From: Ruminococcus sp.
GTDB taxonomy: Bacteria; Bacillota; Clostridia; Oscillospirales; Ruminococcaceae
NCBI RefSeq assembly: GCF_019417665.1
Contig: NZ_DXUU01000005.1
Coordinates: 29,828-93,827, forward strand
DNA length: 64,000 bases
Direction: 5' to 3'
Made by a program: the position numbers and the translations under genes. Numbering within the stretch: position 1 is the first letter of the stretch; each line of letters starts with the position of its first letter. The notes below the pieces were generated by a model. It was not told where the DNA came from, searched no databases, and saw only the letters and a list, made by a program, of their open reading frames with translations. Shown here one piece after another: positions 37,221 to 45,672 of this stretch.

Positions 37221-38465
37221 TTAATCTCCTATTAGCGATTTTTCCGGCATCTCAGAAAATGTTACGCCTCTTGTTTCCGTTTCTTCTACAATATAGTTTC
37301 CATCCACATAGTCCATAACAATCCGCTGACCATCCGCTGTTGTCTGCATGGCGTACAGATGTTCCGATGCAATGTCGAAGCACTGCGCCGTATAGAATTC
37401 ATTCTCAATACAGCTCCAGAGCTTTTGGTTGACCAGATAAAGCTGATACGCTTTCTGTAATCCCACTGCAGGCACTTCTGTATTATCCGCTTTTCGAATG
37501 ACATACTGTTCTTTTTCCTGATCCCAATACACATACGTATTCTCAGCAATTACTTTGGCATACGGTAGATCAGATGCAGTCAGTTCTCCTGTTTCCAAGT
37601 TATAGCACTGATTCACAATGACCCATGGCACATATGCCTCATCATACAGCTTTTCCAAATCTTCGCCATATGTTTCACATGCCTCTATCAATGTCTGCTG
37701 ATCCTCCACATACCGATAGTGCATATAGATCTTGCCCTGATAGATCCCATCTATTTCGACTGTATCATATATGGTGCTCACACTATTTCCCTCTATGATC
37801 GTGTTATTTTTCGCATAAGAGGAATCGTTGATATGCCCGATCTGCTGAAAAGAACCATTGTCCAGATTCAGGCTGCACAAATATTGTTTTCCGCCATTGC
37901 TGCGATAGCTCCAACTGCCATTTTCTTTTTGAACCGGATTCCCATCGCTGCCAATAAAATATAACATATTGTCTGCCACCACCGATTTCATATAGTCCGT
38001 GGGATTCAGTCCCTCAAACTCGGCAAAAGTCTCCACTTCTCCATCGTGCAGATTGGCACGCATACACTTCGTATGAATCTGGAAGGTTTGACTTTTTCCA
38101 TCCTCAGCATCCACAATCTCCTCCGCAGCAGAAAAGAAATAGACATAATCCTGATAGACGATAGGTTCAAAAGAACCTCCCCCTGTACAAAGTCTGGAAA
38201 CGCAAGAGGAATCCCGATGCTGACAGTTGGGTTTGTTGCAGATGGGAACGCCTTGCATCGTCTGATAATCCAGAAAACAAAGACTGTCTCCATCGTGATA
38301 CAATAAACCATTATCATATATATCGTAGTCATATTCGGAAACAAATTCGGCTGGTGTCTGTATGCTGTATTTGTCTTTTGGTACAGTTTCGGTATTGCCG
38401 CAGGCAGAAAGCCATAAGCTGCTGCATATCAAAAGCATTAGGAATCGGCTTGAAGCTTTTTTCAT
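37221..38465 (-). CDS. Lipoprotein C of the CNKPNC family
   Basis: 414 residues from MKKASSRFLMLL, with AGGATG upstream. Lipobox WLSAC. Family segment FLDYQTMQGVPICNKPNC then QHRDSSC. Shares IVDAEDGKSQ, YLCSLNLDNG and the ELTASDLPYA blocks with A and B. Followed directly by truncated ATPase copy 2. The protein would be anchored outside the membrane; binding partner unknown. Confidence 0.8.
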   Translation of the reverse strand: MKKASSRFLMLLICSSLWLSACGNTETVPKDKYSIQTPAEFVSEYDYDIYDNGLLYHDGDSLCFLDYQTMQGVPICNKPNCQHRDSSCVSRLCTGGGSFEPIVYQDYVYFFSAAEEIVDAEDGKSQTFQIHTKCMRANLHDGEVETFAEFEGLNPTDYMKSVVADNMLYFIGSDGNPVQKENGSWSYRSNGGKQYLCSLNLDNGSFQQIGHINDSSYAKNNTIIEGNSVSTIYDTVEIDGIYQGKIYMHYRYVEDQQTLIEACETYGEDLEKLYDEAYVPWVIVNQCYNLETGELTASDLPYAKVIAENTYVYWDQEKEQYVIRKADNTEVPAVGLQKAYQLYLVNQKLWSCIENEFYTAQCFDIASEHLYAMQTTADGQRIVMDYVDGNYIVEETETRGVTFSEMPEKSLIGD

Positions 38466-38702
38466 AATAATCATCCTTTCTGAAAAGAAATGAAAAGCTA
38501 AAACATGCAGTGGGATAACTGCGCCCGTTTGAGGATAATAAGCTGAGAATAATTGTAATAATCGGAAATTTGTTGTCGGTAATTCACTCTGTAAGGAGCA
38601 GATTTTTCTTGTTTTGCTTTCTGCAGCTTTTGGGGGCAGTTTTTAGAGGTTACCATAATTTCAAAAATTTAGAATTACTGTTATCGCAGTAGAATTTTCC
38701 CT

Positions 38703-39846
38703 TTATACAAGCTCGTCCTCTGCAATCTTTTCAAAGGTTTCATTGGCTGGCAGTTTCATGATATACGATCCTTGATATTTGGCAATAATGACACTGTCTT
38801 TCAATTTTTCATTGATAGTGTATGCACCTGTTTTCAAATCGTAGATCTTATCGCCAAAAAACAGTTTATCATTGTCCACAAACACTTCGGAATACATGTT
38901 GGCATTCTCGTCCTCTATCTCTATTGATGTATCGCTGCCCTGCTGGTATATCGTAAAGATATGCTCATCGTTGACAAGTACCAGATAATTTTCGGACACA
39001 AAAGCAATTTCGACATAATCGATATTTGACAAATCTTCTGGCTGAGGGGCGAATTCGTTTGTTTCTAGGTTGTAGTAGGTAACATAAGAATTATATTTCA
39101 GATTTTCCATATCTGTATCATCCTCTATATAGGAAACTTCAAAATAAATTTTATTGTCATAAATTCCTTTCATATAGGCTTCGATAGAGTTTTTTACACC
39201 GCTATACTGGGCGCTGAGTGCATCCAGATCGTAAATGTCACCGAAACTATGTACTTCTTGCTTCTGCAAATCCACTGAAAAAAGTCCCATTCTTCCGCCG
39301 GAATTGGACTGTGATAATATTATGCCATTTTCACTGTAAGTTCTTCCTTTGTAATTTCCTACAAAATAAAGCGTCCCCTGATGCAAAACCATGCCATAGC
39401 ATAAAGAGACTGAGACATCATCCACATGCAATATTTTTTCCGTTTCGTTGGCAAAAACATCATAAGAGTATAGCGTTGCCCCCCAGTTTTAAATCTGGGA
39501 TGCTCTCTTCATTGGGCTCCATAGATTCCGGATCATCTATCCAAAAATACGCTTTATTTTCTATAAAAAGCGGCATATATTCTCCTAAAGCGAAAGACAC
39601 ACATGATGTATCGCTGTGACTGCAGTTTGGTTTGTTACAAATAATTCCAGTTTCCATCGTATCATAATTCAGTATGTTTTTCTGAGAATCAGGCGCTGTA
39701 TAACACAACGTTGTATCACCTATTGAAATATAGCCATTTGTATATCCCTCTTTTTGCATAACAGAGGTATCGGCGCCGCAGGAAGTCATAATTAAAATTG
39801 AAACAAACATAAAAAGGAAAATCATACCTTTATATTTTCTCTTCAT
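38703..39846 (-). pseudogene. Lipoprotein D of the CNKPNC family, interrupted by a frameshift in a G6 tract
   Basis: The 5' part begins at ATG 39846 (GGAGGATACATT upstream): signal peptide, lipobox MTSC, NYDTMETGIICNKPNC then SHSDTSC. It stops in frame shortly after a run of six G (minus strand, 39479-39484). Removing one G joins it to the downstream frame (ATLYSYDVFANETEKILHV onward) to 38703, giving about 392 residues, the size of its paralogues. This is either a real one-base change, a phase-variable tract, or a sequencing error. D is the most divergent paralogue and has no ATPase remnant behind it. Confidence 0.75.
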
Positions 39847-39867
39847 AATGTATCCTCCTATATTGCT

Positions 39868-39910
39868 AAGAGAGCATTGCATAAAATCACATCATTAGCA
39901 ATGCTCTCTT
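39868..39910 (-). other. Perfect 13-bp inverted repeat in the leader of lipoprotein D
   Basis: AAGAGAGCATTGC (39868-39880) and GCAATGCTCTCTT (39898-39910) flank a 17-nt loop, 22 nt before the start codon. There is no T-run. It could end transcription from the upstream small gene, or regulate lipoprotein D. Confidence 0.5.
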
Positions 39911-39989
39911 GAGGAAATAATAGCTTATCATGTTTGTCACTAAAAGCAATATTTTTTGTCAAAGCAATATCTCTTAGTATATTAAAAAA

Positions 39990-40385
39990 TTAAAAATGAA
40001 TGCGAGCCGAATTAGAGGAATTTCCAGTAGTGTCAGCACTATGATAAGAGTTCCCTCCTGTAAATGATGTTACAGGATAAATAATAATCGATGCCGTACC
40101 ATTTTTGGAATAATCATAGTCGGAAACTGTCGAACCGTTACGATCAGTTCCATAAACTTTCACATACCTGTTAATAACAGAAGTGTTACTGCTAGACGTA
40201 GAACCTCCGATGCTTGCAGTAGAGGTATACACCGCTGCTGTCACGTTGTAAGGTTCAACTGTAAACGTCTTAGAAACATTTCCGCCAATTGCACTTGCAC
40301 TCATCCCGGCAACACACGTCGCCATGGAAACCGCCGCCAGAATTCCGGCAACTACCTTTATAATAACATATTTTTTTCTCGTCAC
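39990..40385 (-). CDS. Small exported protein of unknown function
   Basis: About 131 residues if it starts at GTG 40385 (VTRKKYVIIKVVAGILAAV), which gives a clean signal peptide ending near MSASA. The mature part is Ser/Thr/Asn/Gly-rich with predicted strands (VEPYNVTAAVYTSTASIGG, then YVKVYGTDRNGSTVSDYDY) and ends in a low-complexity SNSARIHF. No ribosome site is evident before the GTG; the frame is open upstream to ATG 40472. No family recognised. It lies between the MocR regulator and the lipoprotein array. Confidence 0.5.
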   Translation of the reverse strand: MTRKKYVIIKVVAGILAAVSMATCVAGMSASAIGGNVSKTFTVEPYNVTAAVYTSTASIGGSTSSSNTSVINRYVKVYGTDRNGSTVSDYDYSKNGTASIIIYPVTSFTGGNSYHSADTTGNSSNSARIHF

Positions 40386-40491
40386 AACTGAAATGTAAAA
40401 AATAACGGGATTAATGCTAAAAATAGCATAGAATGCGAATATGTTCCATGTTTCTGCTGACTTTTCCTCCATGAAAATGCTGAAAAACGAT

Positions 40492-41919
40492 TCAGCTTTT
40501 CTGTTTGGTTTCAATATATTCATGAAGTGCGACTGTGAGAATAGCGGCATATTTCTCAATTTTCTCCTCTGAAATGGAGCTGAACCCCACCAGAAATACG
40601 TTGTCTGGACTTTCTGTACCTGCCCAGTTCTTTTTTGTGCCGTGAATGCCAATAGAACGTTCTTTCATAAATGCGATTAATTCGGATTCCTGCTGACAGC
40701 AGTCAACCTGGAGCAACAGATGAGAACCAGCTGGATCGTAGATCATGTGCACCTGGTCTGGGAGATTCTGTTCTAAATATTGGATCAACCGGCGAAATTT
40801 CCGCTCATTCATGCTGGAAATTTTACGGATATGCTTTTCTAGCAGACCGTCCTTGATGAATTCAGTAATGGCTTTTTGCACAAATGTGGGCAGTGCGGAA
40901 TTATAGTGCTTGTACTTTTTTTCGTACAATTTCATAAGAGATGGCGGCAGCACATAGTAGGCGCAGCGGATGGAGGGAAACAGTGCCTTGGAAAGTGTTC
41001 CTAGGTAAATGACACGCTCATTTTGATCCAAAGACTGGAGGGACGGCAAGATCCGGTGTCCATAGGAAAACTCGCTGTCATAGTCATTTTCAATGATATA
41101 GCCGTTGTTCTGCCTTGCCCACTCCAGAAGCCGGTATCGCTTTTGCAAGGAAGTGGTGACACCGGTAGGAAATTGGTGGGAAGGCGTGAGATAGACCATA
41201 TCTACAGGGGAGTTGGTAACATCATCCACGTCAATGCCATCCTCCTGGATCATGACGGATTTTACATCGCAGCGGCAGTTGTAAAATACCTTGCGCATTC
41301 CGATATAACCCGGCTCTTCAAATGCCACGCGCTTGCGGTTGTTGGGAATCAGGTTCAAGATCGTTTCAAGCCCGTACTGAGTCCCGGCGCAGATGACGAT
41401 CTGATCCGGTGAACAGACAACGCCACGTGTTCGCTGTAAAAAAGTACATAGATTAGCACGAAGGGGATAGAACCCCTTATTGCTCTCGTATTTGGAAAAT
41501 TGCAGTGTTGCCTCATCTAGAATGGCATTGGAGACGCATTGTTTCCATTTTGTCCAGGGAAATAGATGGGTATCGCCTACAGAATAGCGGAAATCATAGC
41601 GAATCGGATTCTGAGCGGATGGTGGGATCAATTTTGGCAGCTGTGCCGGCGTAGTTTCCGGAGTAGTAGTCAGGAGGATCTTGGCAAGATCCTCCACATA
41701 GTATCCGGATCCTTTTACGGCTCGGATCAGCCCTTCCTCCAGCAGCTGCTGATAAGCATGTTCTACCGTATTTTTGCTGACTTTCAGTTCATTTGCCATG
41801 GTGCGGATTGGCGGCAGCGCCGTGTTTTTGAGCAGCATACCGCAAAGAATATTTTGTCGGATGGACTCGTAGATTTGCAGATAGAGCGGTTTGGTATTGT
41901 CATTATTAATGTAAATCAC
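40492..41919 (-). CDS. MocR-type regulator (GntR helix-turn-helix fused to aminotransferase domain)
   Basis: 475 residues. Residues 1-75 form a GntR winged helix (PLYLQIYESIRQNILCG, LKVSKNTVEHAYQQLLEEG). From about 110 the chain is a class I aminotransferase-like domain with AGTQYGLETILNLI, ENDYDSEF and the PLP-lysine block LGTLSKALFPSIR. Such proteins use PLP or an amine/amino-acid ligand to switch genes. A perfect 15-bp dyad lies directly upstream at 41947-41990. Targets may include the lipoprotein block and the divergent 42.3-kb gene. Confidence 0.92.
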   Translation of the reverse strand: MIYINNDNTKPLYLQIYESIRQNILCGMLLKNTALPPIRTMANELKVSKNTVEHAYQQLLEEGLIRAVKGSGYYVEDLAKILLTTTPETTPAQLPKLIPPSAQNPIRYDFRYSVGDTHLFPWTKWKQCVSNAILDEATLQFSKYESNKGFYPLRANLCTFLQRTRGVVCSPDQIVICAGTQYGLETILNLIPNNRKRVAFEEPGYIGMRKVFYNCRCDVKSVMIQEDGIDVDDVTNSPVDMVYLTPSHQFPTGVTTSLQKRYRLLEWARQNNGYIIENDYDSEFSYGHRILPSLQSLDQNERVIYLGTLSKALFPSIRCAYYVLPPSLMKLYEKKYKHYNSALPTFVQKAITEFIKDGLLEKHIRKISSMNERKFRRLIQYLEQNLPDQVHMIYDPAGSHLLLQVDCCQQESELIAFMKERSIGIHGTKKNWAGTESPDNVFLVGFSSISEEKIEKYAAILTVALHEYIETKQKS

Positions 41920-41946
41920 ACTGATTACTCCTTGCTGAAATATCTG

Positions 41947-41990
41947 GATGGGTACAATTTTGACGATTTTTTTGTAAAATTGTACCCATC
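41947..41990. promoter_or_regulatory. Probable MocR operator: perfect 15-bp dyad
   Basis: GATGGGTACAATTTT (41947-41961) and AAAATTGTACCCATC (41976-41990) are exact inverted repeats separated by 14 bp, starting 28 bp before the regulator's start codon. The half-site AATTGTACC recurs at 42213-42221, upstream of the divergent gene. The rest of 41991-42240 is A/T-rich with no gene. Confidence 0.7.
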
Positions 41991-42245
41991 AGGATTGCTT
42001 TCCGAATAAAATTAAGTTGTCCTACCTTTATAGTGTGAAATTTTGTCTTTTTGACTTTGATTTATTATACAATATGATTGAATCAATTTTATCGCTTTTT
42101 TGTAAAATAAAAAATAACATAATTCGACAATTACAGGATACTCCCGAAACCGTTGCCTGAGAATCGTCATGGTGTGCGGATGTTATTTTGAAAAGTATGA
42201 ATGACGATCTGGAATTGTACCGTTCAAGCAATCGGTAATTGTATC

Positions 42246-42274
42246 TTTTCAAATTCCGGAAAATGCGGTATAAT
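42246..42274 (+). promoter_or_regulatory. Promoter of the MetH-activation-like gene
   Basis: TTTTCA (42246-42251), 17-bp spacer, consensus TATAAT (42269-42274). An AATTGTACC half-site lies 25 bp upstream of the -35 box. Confidence 0.6.
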
Positions 42275-42316
42275 TTATGTATCAGAACGGCAATGCAGAA
42301 ACGGAGGTGCTGTCAG

Positions 42317-43015
42317 ATGAAGAACCAGGTGGTCGCATGGGACAGTTTACTCGGAAATGTGCTGATTGAAGATTATTTCATTCACATGTGCGGACTGCAT
42401 AAGGACAAGGCGGCTTTGCAGAAGAAAAAGGCATATGCCATGCAGTGTCTGAAAAATGTGCTGGAGCAGTCTGTGATCTATACGCTGGTCTCTTCTTACG
42501 ATGCTTCCTGTATTTCTGGCAGAGAGATCCGCATTGCTGATCAGATTTTTGTTTGTCCGGTACTGGACACTGTTTCACTGGAGAATGTAATCGCCCTGTA
42601 TACTTTTGCGCTGACCTGCGGTGATACTGAGGCGCCGGATTCTCGTGTGCTCCAGCAGGCATATTATGATATCGGCGGTACGGCAATTGCAGATGCTGCA
42701 AGAGATCTGCTGCAGCATTGGATACGGAAACAGTACGGAGCAGAGGAGTATGTTGTCTCCGATGCCTTTGGCCCGGGATTTTACGGAATGCCGGCGGCAG
42801 ATGTGGAGAAATTCTTTCAGTTCATGGATTGTGAACGCATCCATCTGTCACTGATGCCCAGCGGATTTATGTTGCCGGCAAAAAGCTGTGTCGGCTTTTT
42901 TCTAGTGACAAAGACTGCGGCAGATCTGCCGGCGCTGGACTGTGCTCATTGTCTGGGACACGGGAAAACATGCAATTATTGCAAGGCAGGGCGCATGTAC
43001 CTGAATGACAAATAA
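42317..43015 (+). CDS. Stand-alone protein resembling the methionine-synthase activation domain
   Basis: 232 residues; GGAGG lies 9 nt before the ATG. The segment SDAFGPGFYGMPAADVEKFF followed by LSLMPSGFMLPAKSCVGFF resembles the B12-dependent methionine synthase (MetH) activation domain, which binds S-adenosylmethionine during reductive methylation of the cobalamin. The C-terminus carries a cysteine cluster (Cys209, Cys212, Cys219, Cys222; CAHCLGHGKTCNYC). Similar small proteins occur next to corrinoid methyltransferase genes in anaerobes. Inference: it helps reactivate a corrinoid protein such as MtmC. No MetH domains other than this one are present. Confidence 0.65.
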   Translation: MKNQVVAWDSLLGNVLIEDYFIHMCGLHKDKAALQKKKAYAMQCLKNVLEQSVIYTLVSSYDASCISGREIRIADQIFVCPVLDTVSLENVIALYTFALTCGDTEAPDSRVLQQAYYDIGGTAIADAARDLLQHWIRKQYGAEEYVVSDAFGPGFYGMPAADVEKFFQFMDCERIHLSLMPSGFMLPAKSCVGFFLVTKTAADLPALDCAHCLGHGKTCNYCKAGRMYLNDK

Positions 43016-43020
43016 ACAGG

Positions 43021-43217
43021 CTTTGTATTTCATGGAGATTTTGTCAGAGAATAATTTCGAGCTTATCGAAGCAGCTTGCTGATATCCAACAGCTGCTTGA
43101 TCATGGCATGGGAGCCAGAAAAGGGATCGAATTCTGAAAGCTTATAGGAAGAAAAAACGGCAGTGTGCCGGACTTGTACATCAATGGCGATGTGCAGACC
43201 GATGCGCTGTCGTTTTT
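43021..43217 (+). pseudogene. Decayed partial copy of btuR with its leader and terminator
   Basis: Three stretches match the btuR locus at 30.39-31.06 kb in order. The leader CTTTGTATTTCATGGAGATT matches 30390-30425. A middle piece near 43069-43105 (GAAGCAGCTTGCTGATAT) matches 30712-30750. The C-terminal end with terminator from about 43110 matches 30958-31063. Roughly 480 bp of the coding sequence are deleted and no frame survives. This links the amine locus by descent to the B12 operon end. Confidence 0.75.
43152..43217 (+). terminator. Terminator inherited from the btuR copy
   Basis: The AAACGGCAGTGT stem pairs with GCGCTGTCGTTT, with wobble pairs and a T-run, and the same apical hairpin as the btuR terminator. 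It probably ends transcription of the 42.3-kb gene before the next regulator. Confidence 0.65.
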
Positions 43218-43238
43218 GATGTTATAGGAGGCGATTTT

Positions 43239-44831
43239 ATGGCTGTAAATAGCTATATTCTCAAGGAATTGTTTCCGGATCGGATTGCCGGAAAAATCAC
43301 AAGCAGCAAATATCAGTATCCCATAAAATACGCTACCATTTACAATCCGCTGCTGCGAGTCAAGTCGGATGCGGTTTATCTGGTGGTAAACCCCAAGGAA
43401 TTTCCCTGGGACTGTCAGAATGTCAGAAGTACCTTTGTGATCCTAGGACATCTGAAACCGGAGATACTAAAAGAGACATGTCACGATGTGATCTGTGTCA
43501 GAAGTGACTGCGGTCTGGGAAAGATTTATGAGACCATTCTGGAACAAATCGATCTCTACGGACGCTGGGAAGAGGAAATGAACCGGATCCTGCTTCAGGG
43601 CGGCAGTGCAGGGGAACTCTGTCAGACAGCGGTGCCTTTTTTCGAAAATCCCATGCTGATTGCAGCAAGCGATTTCAAGGTCATCGCAGCAGGAGAGTCC
43701 AGACTTCATCCATTCTCTCAAAAGGTACAGGATGAAAACGGATATCTCAGAGAACCTCGCATCGTCAGCCTGCTTTCGGGAACTGTTTCCGCACAGCGGA
43801 GCGAAAATGTGCACTTCAATATCACTTTCGACAACAAGATCAGTACTCTGCGAATGACCATCGAATCCCACCAGCAGGTGCTAGGGTATGTCTGTATTGA
43901 CGATACGGCCCGACCCTTTACCGATGCGGATTATACACGGCTCTGCATGATGGAACAGTATATCCGAAAATACATGCAGATATCGCCCAATTTCCGGAAT
44001 GCTGCATTCCAGAACCTGAAAGGTTGTCTGACTGAGTCACTTCATACTGGACAGGTCAATGTCTTTGAACTGCACTCTGCACTGAATGCGATGCACTGGA
44101 AAATGGAAGATACATATCAGTGCTGTGCTCTTCGGATACGTGACCGCCAGGCGAAACAGCATGTTGCCAATTATCTGTGCGGCTACATGGAACACCACGC
44201 TAACGGTTTGGTGACCATCCGGCATAACGACAATGTCTATGTGTTTTGTAATCTGGAGCAGATGGAACTGGATCAGGAGCAATGGCGTGTATATCTGGAG
44301 AAGCTTGGAACAGATTACGGCGTTTCTGCCGGACTGAGCACACCCTTTGAAAATGCCGCATTTTTGTGCGATTATTTCCGCCAGGCGGAGGCGGCGCTGC
44401 AATTCTGCACAGAACAGAAACGGCAGATGGGTGTGTTCTTCTTTGAGAAATGCCGGCTCTCCTATATTTTACAGCATGGTCTCGGATCGCTGCCCCTGAG
44501 GGTGCTGCTCACCCGGGAAATGCAGACATTTTTGGAGACAGATGCGGAGAATCACTTTGAGAACTATAAGATACTCCGCTGTTATATCCGCAACAACCTG
44601 AACATTTCCGAGACAACGGCGGAGCTTTTCCTGCACCGCAGCTCTCTGATCTACCGGCTGGATAAGATCAAGAAAATGCTGGAATCCGACCTTTCCCAGA
44701 AGGAGGAACAGCTGTATCTCCGGTTGGTTTGTTATGGTATTGATGCGTGCTATCGGGAACAGCTGGAGGCGGACGATGCTGCGGAAGAGACAGAGGATGC
44801 CTTGCTCCGGCAGAACCGCACCAGTGCATGA
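43239..44831 (+). CDS. PucR-family transcriptional regulator beside the monomethylamine genes
   Basis: 530 residues, ATG preceded by AGGAGG at 6-7 nt. An N-terminal PucR-like sensory region is followed by a GAF-like segment (residues about 110-245) and a C-terminal PucR helix-turn-helix: NNLNISETTAELFLHRSSL then YRLDKIKKMLESDL. It is directly upstream of the mtmC promoter and transcribed the same way. Inference: it senses methylamine or corrinoid status and controls mtmCB. It shares family, not close sequence, with the regulator at 8573. Confidence 0.85.
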   Translation: MAVNSYILKELFPDRIAGKITSSKYQYPIKYATIYNPLLRVKSDAVYLVVNPKEFPWDCQNVRSTFVILGHLKPEILKETCHDVICVRSDCGLGKIYETILEQIDLYGRWEEEMNRILLQGGSAGELCQTAVPFFENPMLIAASDFKVIAAGESRLHPFSQKVQDENGYLREPRIVSLLSGTVSAQRSENVHFNITFDNKISTLRMTIESHQQVLGYVCIDDTARPFTDADYTRLCMMEQYIRKYMQISPNFRNAAFQNLKGCLTESLHTGQVNVFELHSALNAMHWKMEDTYQCCALRIRDRQAKQHVANYLCGYMEHHANGLVTIRHNDNVYVFCNLEQMELDQEQWRVYLEKLGTDYGVSAGLSTPFENAAFLCDYFRQAEAALQFCTEQKRQMGVFFFEKCRLSYILQHGLGSLPLRVLLTREMQTFLETDAENHFENYKILRCYIRNNLNISETTAELFLHRSSLIYRLDKIKKMLESDLSQKEEQLYLRLVCYGIDACYREQLEADDAAEETEDALLRQNRTSA

Positions 44832-44904
44832 AATTGTCTGTCTGTGAAAAATGACAGAAACAGATGTCGGTTTCGTCAAAAATAAGGAATGTACCGAGAA
44901 AACG

Positions 44905-44933
44905 TTGTCACCCATGACGGGGTTTGCTATAAT
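44905..44933 (+). promoter_or_regulatory. Promoter of mtmCB
   Basis: TTGTCA (44905-44910), 17-bp spacer, perfect TATAAT (44928-44933), about 70 bp before mtmC. The boxes are close to consensus. A short dyad TTGTCACCCATGACG overlaps the -35 region and may be an operator. Confidence 0.75.
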
Positions 44934-45003
44934 AGAGACATCAAAAGGGAACAGCACCGGTTCACTTTGGATATCAAAATGATGATTTGAGGAGGTTCTT
45001 ACA

Positions 45004-45666
45004 ATGAGCAAAGAAGAAATTTATGAAAAGCTCAAGAATGCGATCGTTGAGATGGATGAGGACATGGCAACAGAAGCTGCTAATGCAGCGCTGGAAGCTG
45101 GTCTGGATCCGCTGGATTGCATCTCCGGCGGTCTGTCCGCTGGTATGCAGGTCATGAGCGACCTGTTCGACGAAGGCGAGGCTTTCGTTCCGGAACTGCT
45201 GATGGCTTCTGAAGCATTTGACGCAGCAGTTACCATTCTGACAAGCGGCATGAGCGATGAGCAGAAAAATTGCAGCTCTGCCGGTAAGGTTGTCATTCAC
45301 ACCGTTCAGGGTGATATTCATGATATCGGCAAAAACATCGTAAAGACCATGCTTTCTGCGAACAATTTCGAAGTGGTTGACATGGGCAGAGATGTTCCGG
45401 TGGAGGACGTTGTTGCAAAGGCAAAGGAGATCGGCGCAGATCTGATCGTAGGCTCTGCACTGATGACCACCACAATGCCGGCACAGAGAGATATCATCAA
45501 CCTGCTGAAGGAAGACGGTGTGCGTGATGACTACATTTGTATGTTCGGCGGCGCTCCGGTTTCGGAGAGCTGGTGTGAGCAGATCGGTGCAGACGGTTAT
45601 TCCGAGACTGCAACTGACGCTGTTACTGTTGCCAAAGAACTGATCGCAAAGAAGAAGGGAGCATAA
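45004..45666 (+). CDS. mtmC: Monomethylamine corrinoid protein MtmC
   Basis: 220 residues, matching archaeal MtmC length. The N-terminal helical cap (residues 1-90) precedes the cobalamin-binding Rossmann domain with the base-off/His-on signature GDIHDIGKN: Asp104, His106 (the lower cobalt ligand) and Gly109. VGSALMTTTMPAQ and FGGAPVSESWCEQIGADGY complete the B12 fold. It accepts the methyl group from MtmB as methyl-Co(III). Only 6 nt separate it from mtmB, and GAGGAGG precedes its ATG. Confidence 0.93.
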   Translation: MSKEEIYEKLKNAIVEMDEDMATEAANAALEAGLDPLDCISGGLSAGMQVMSDLFDEGEAFVPELLMASEAFDAAVTILTSGMSDEQKNCSSAGKVVIHTVQGDIHDIGKNIVKTMLSANNFEVVDMGRDVPVEDVVAKAKEIGADLIVGSALMTTTMPAQRDIINLLKEDGVRDDYICMFGGAPVSESWCEQIGADGYSETATDAVTVAKELIAKKKGA

Positions 45667-45672
45667 GGAAAC

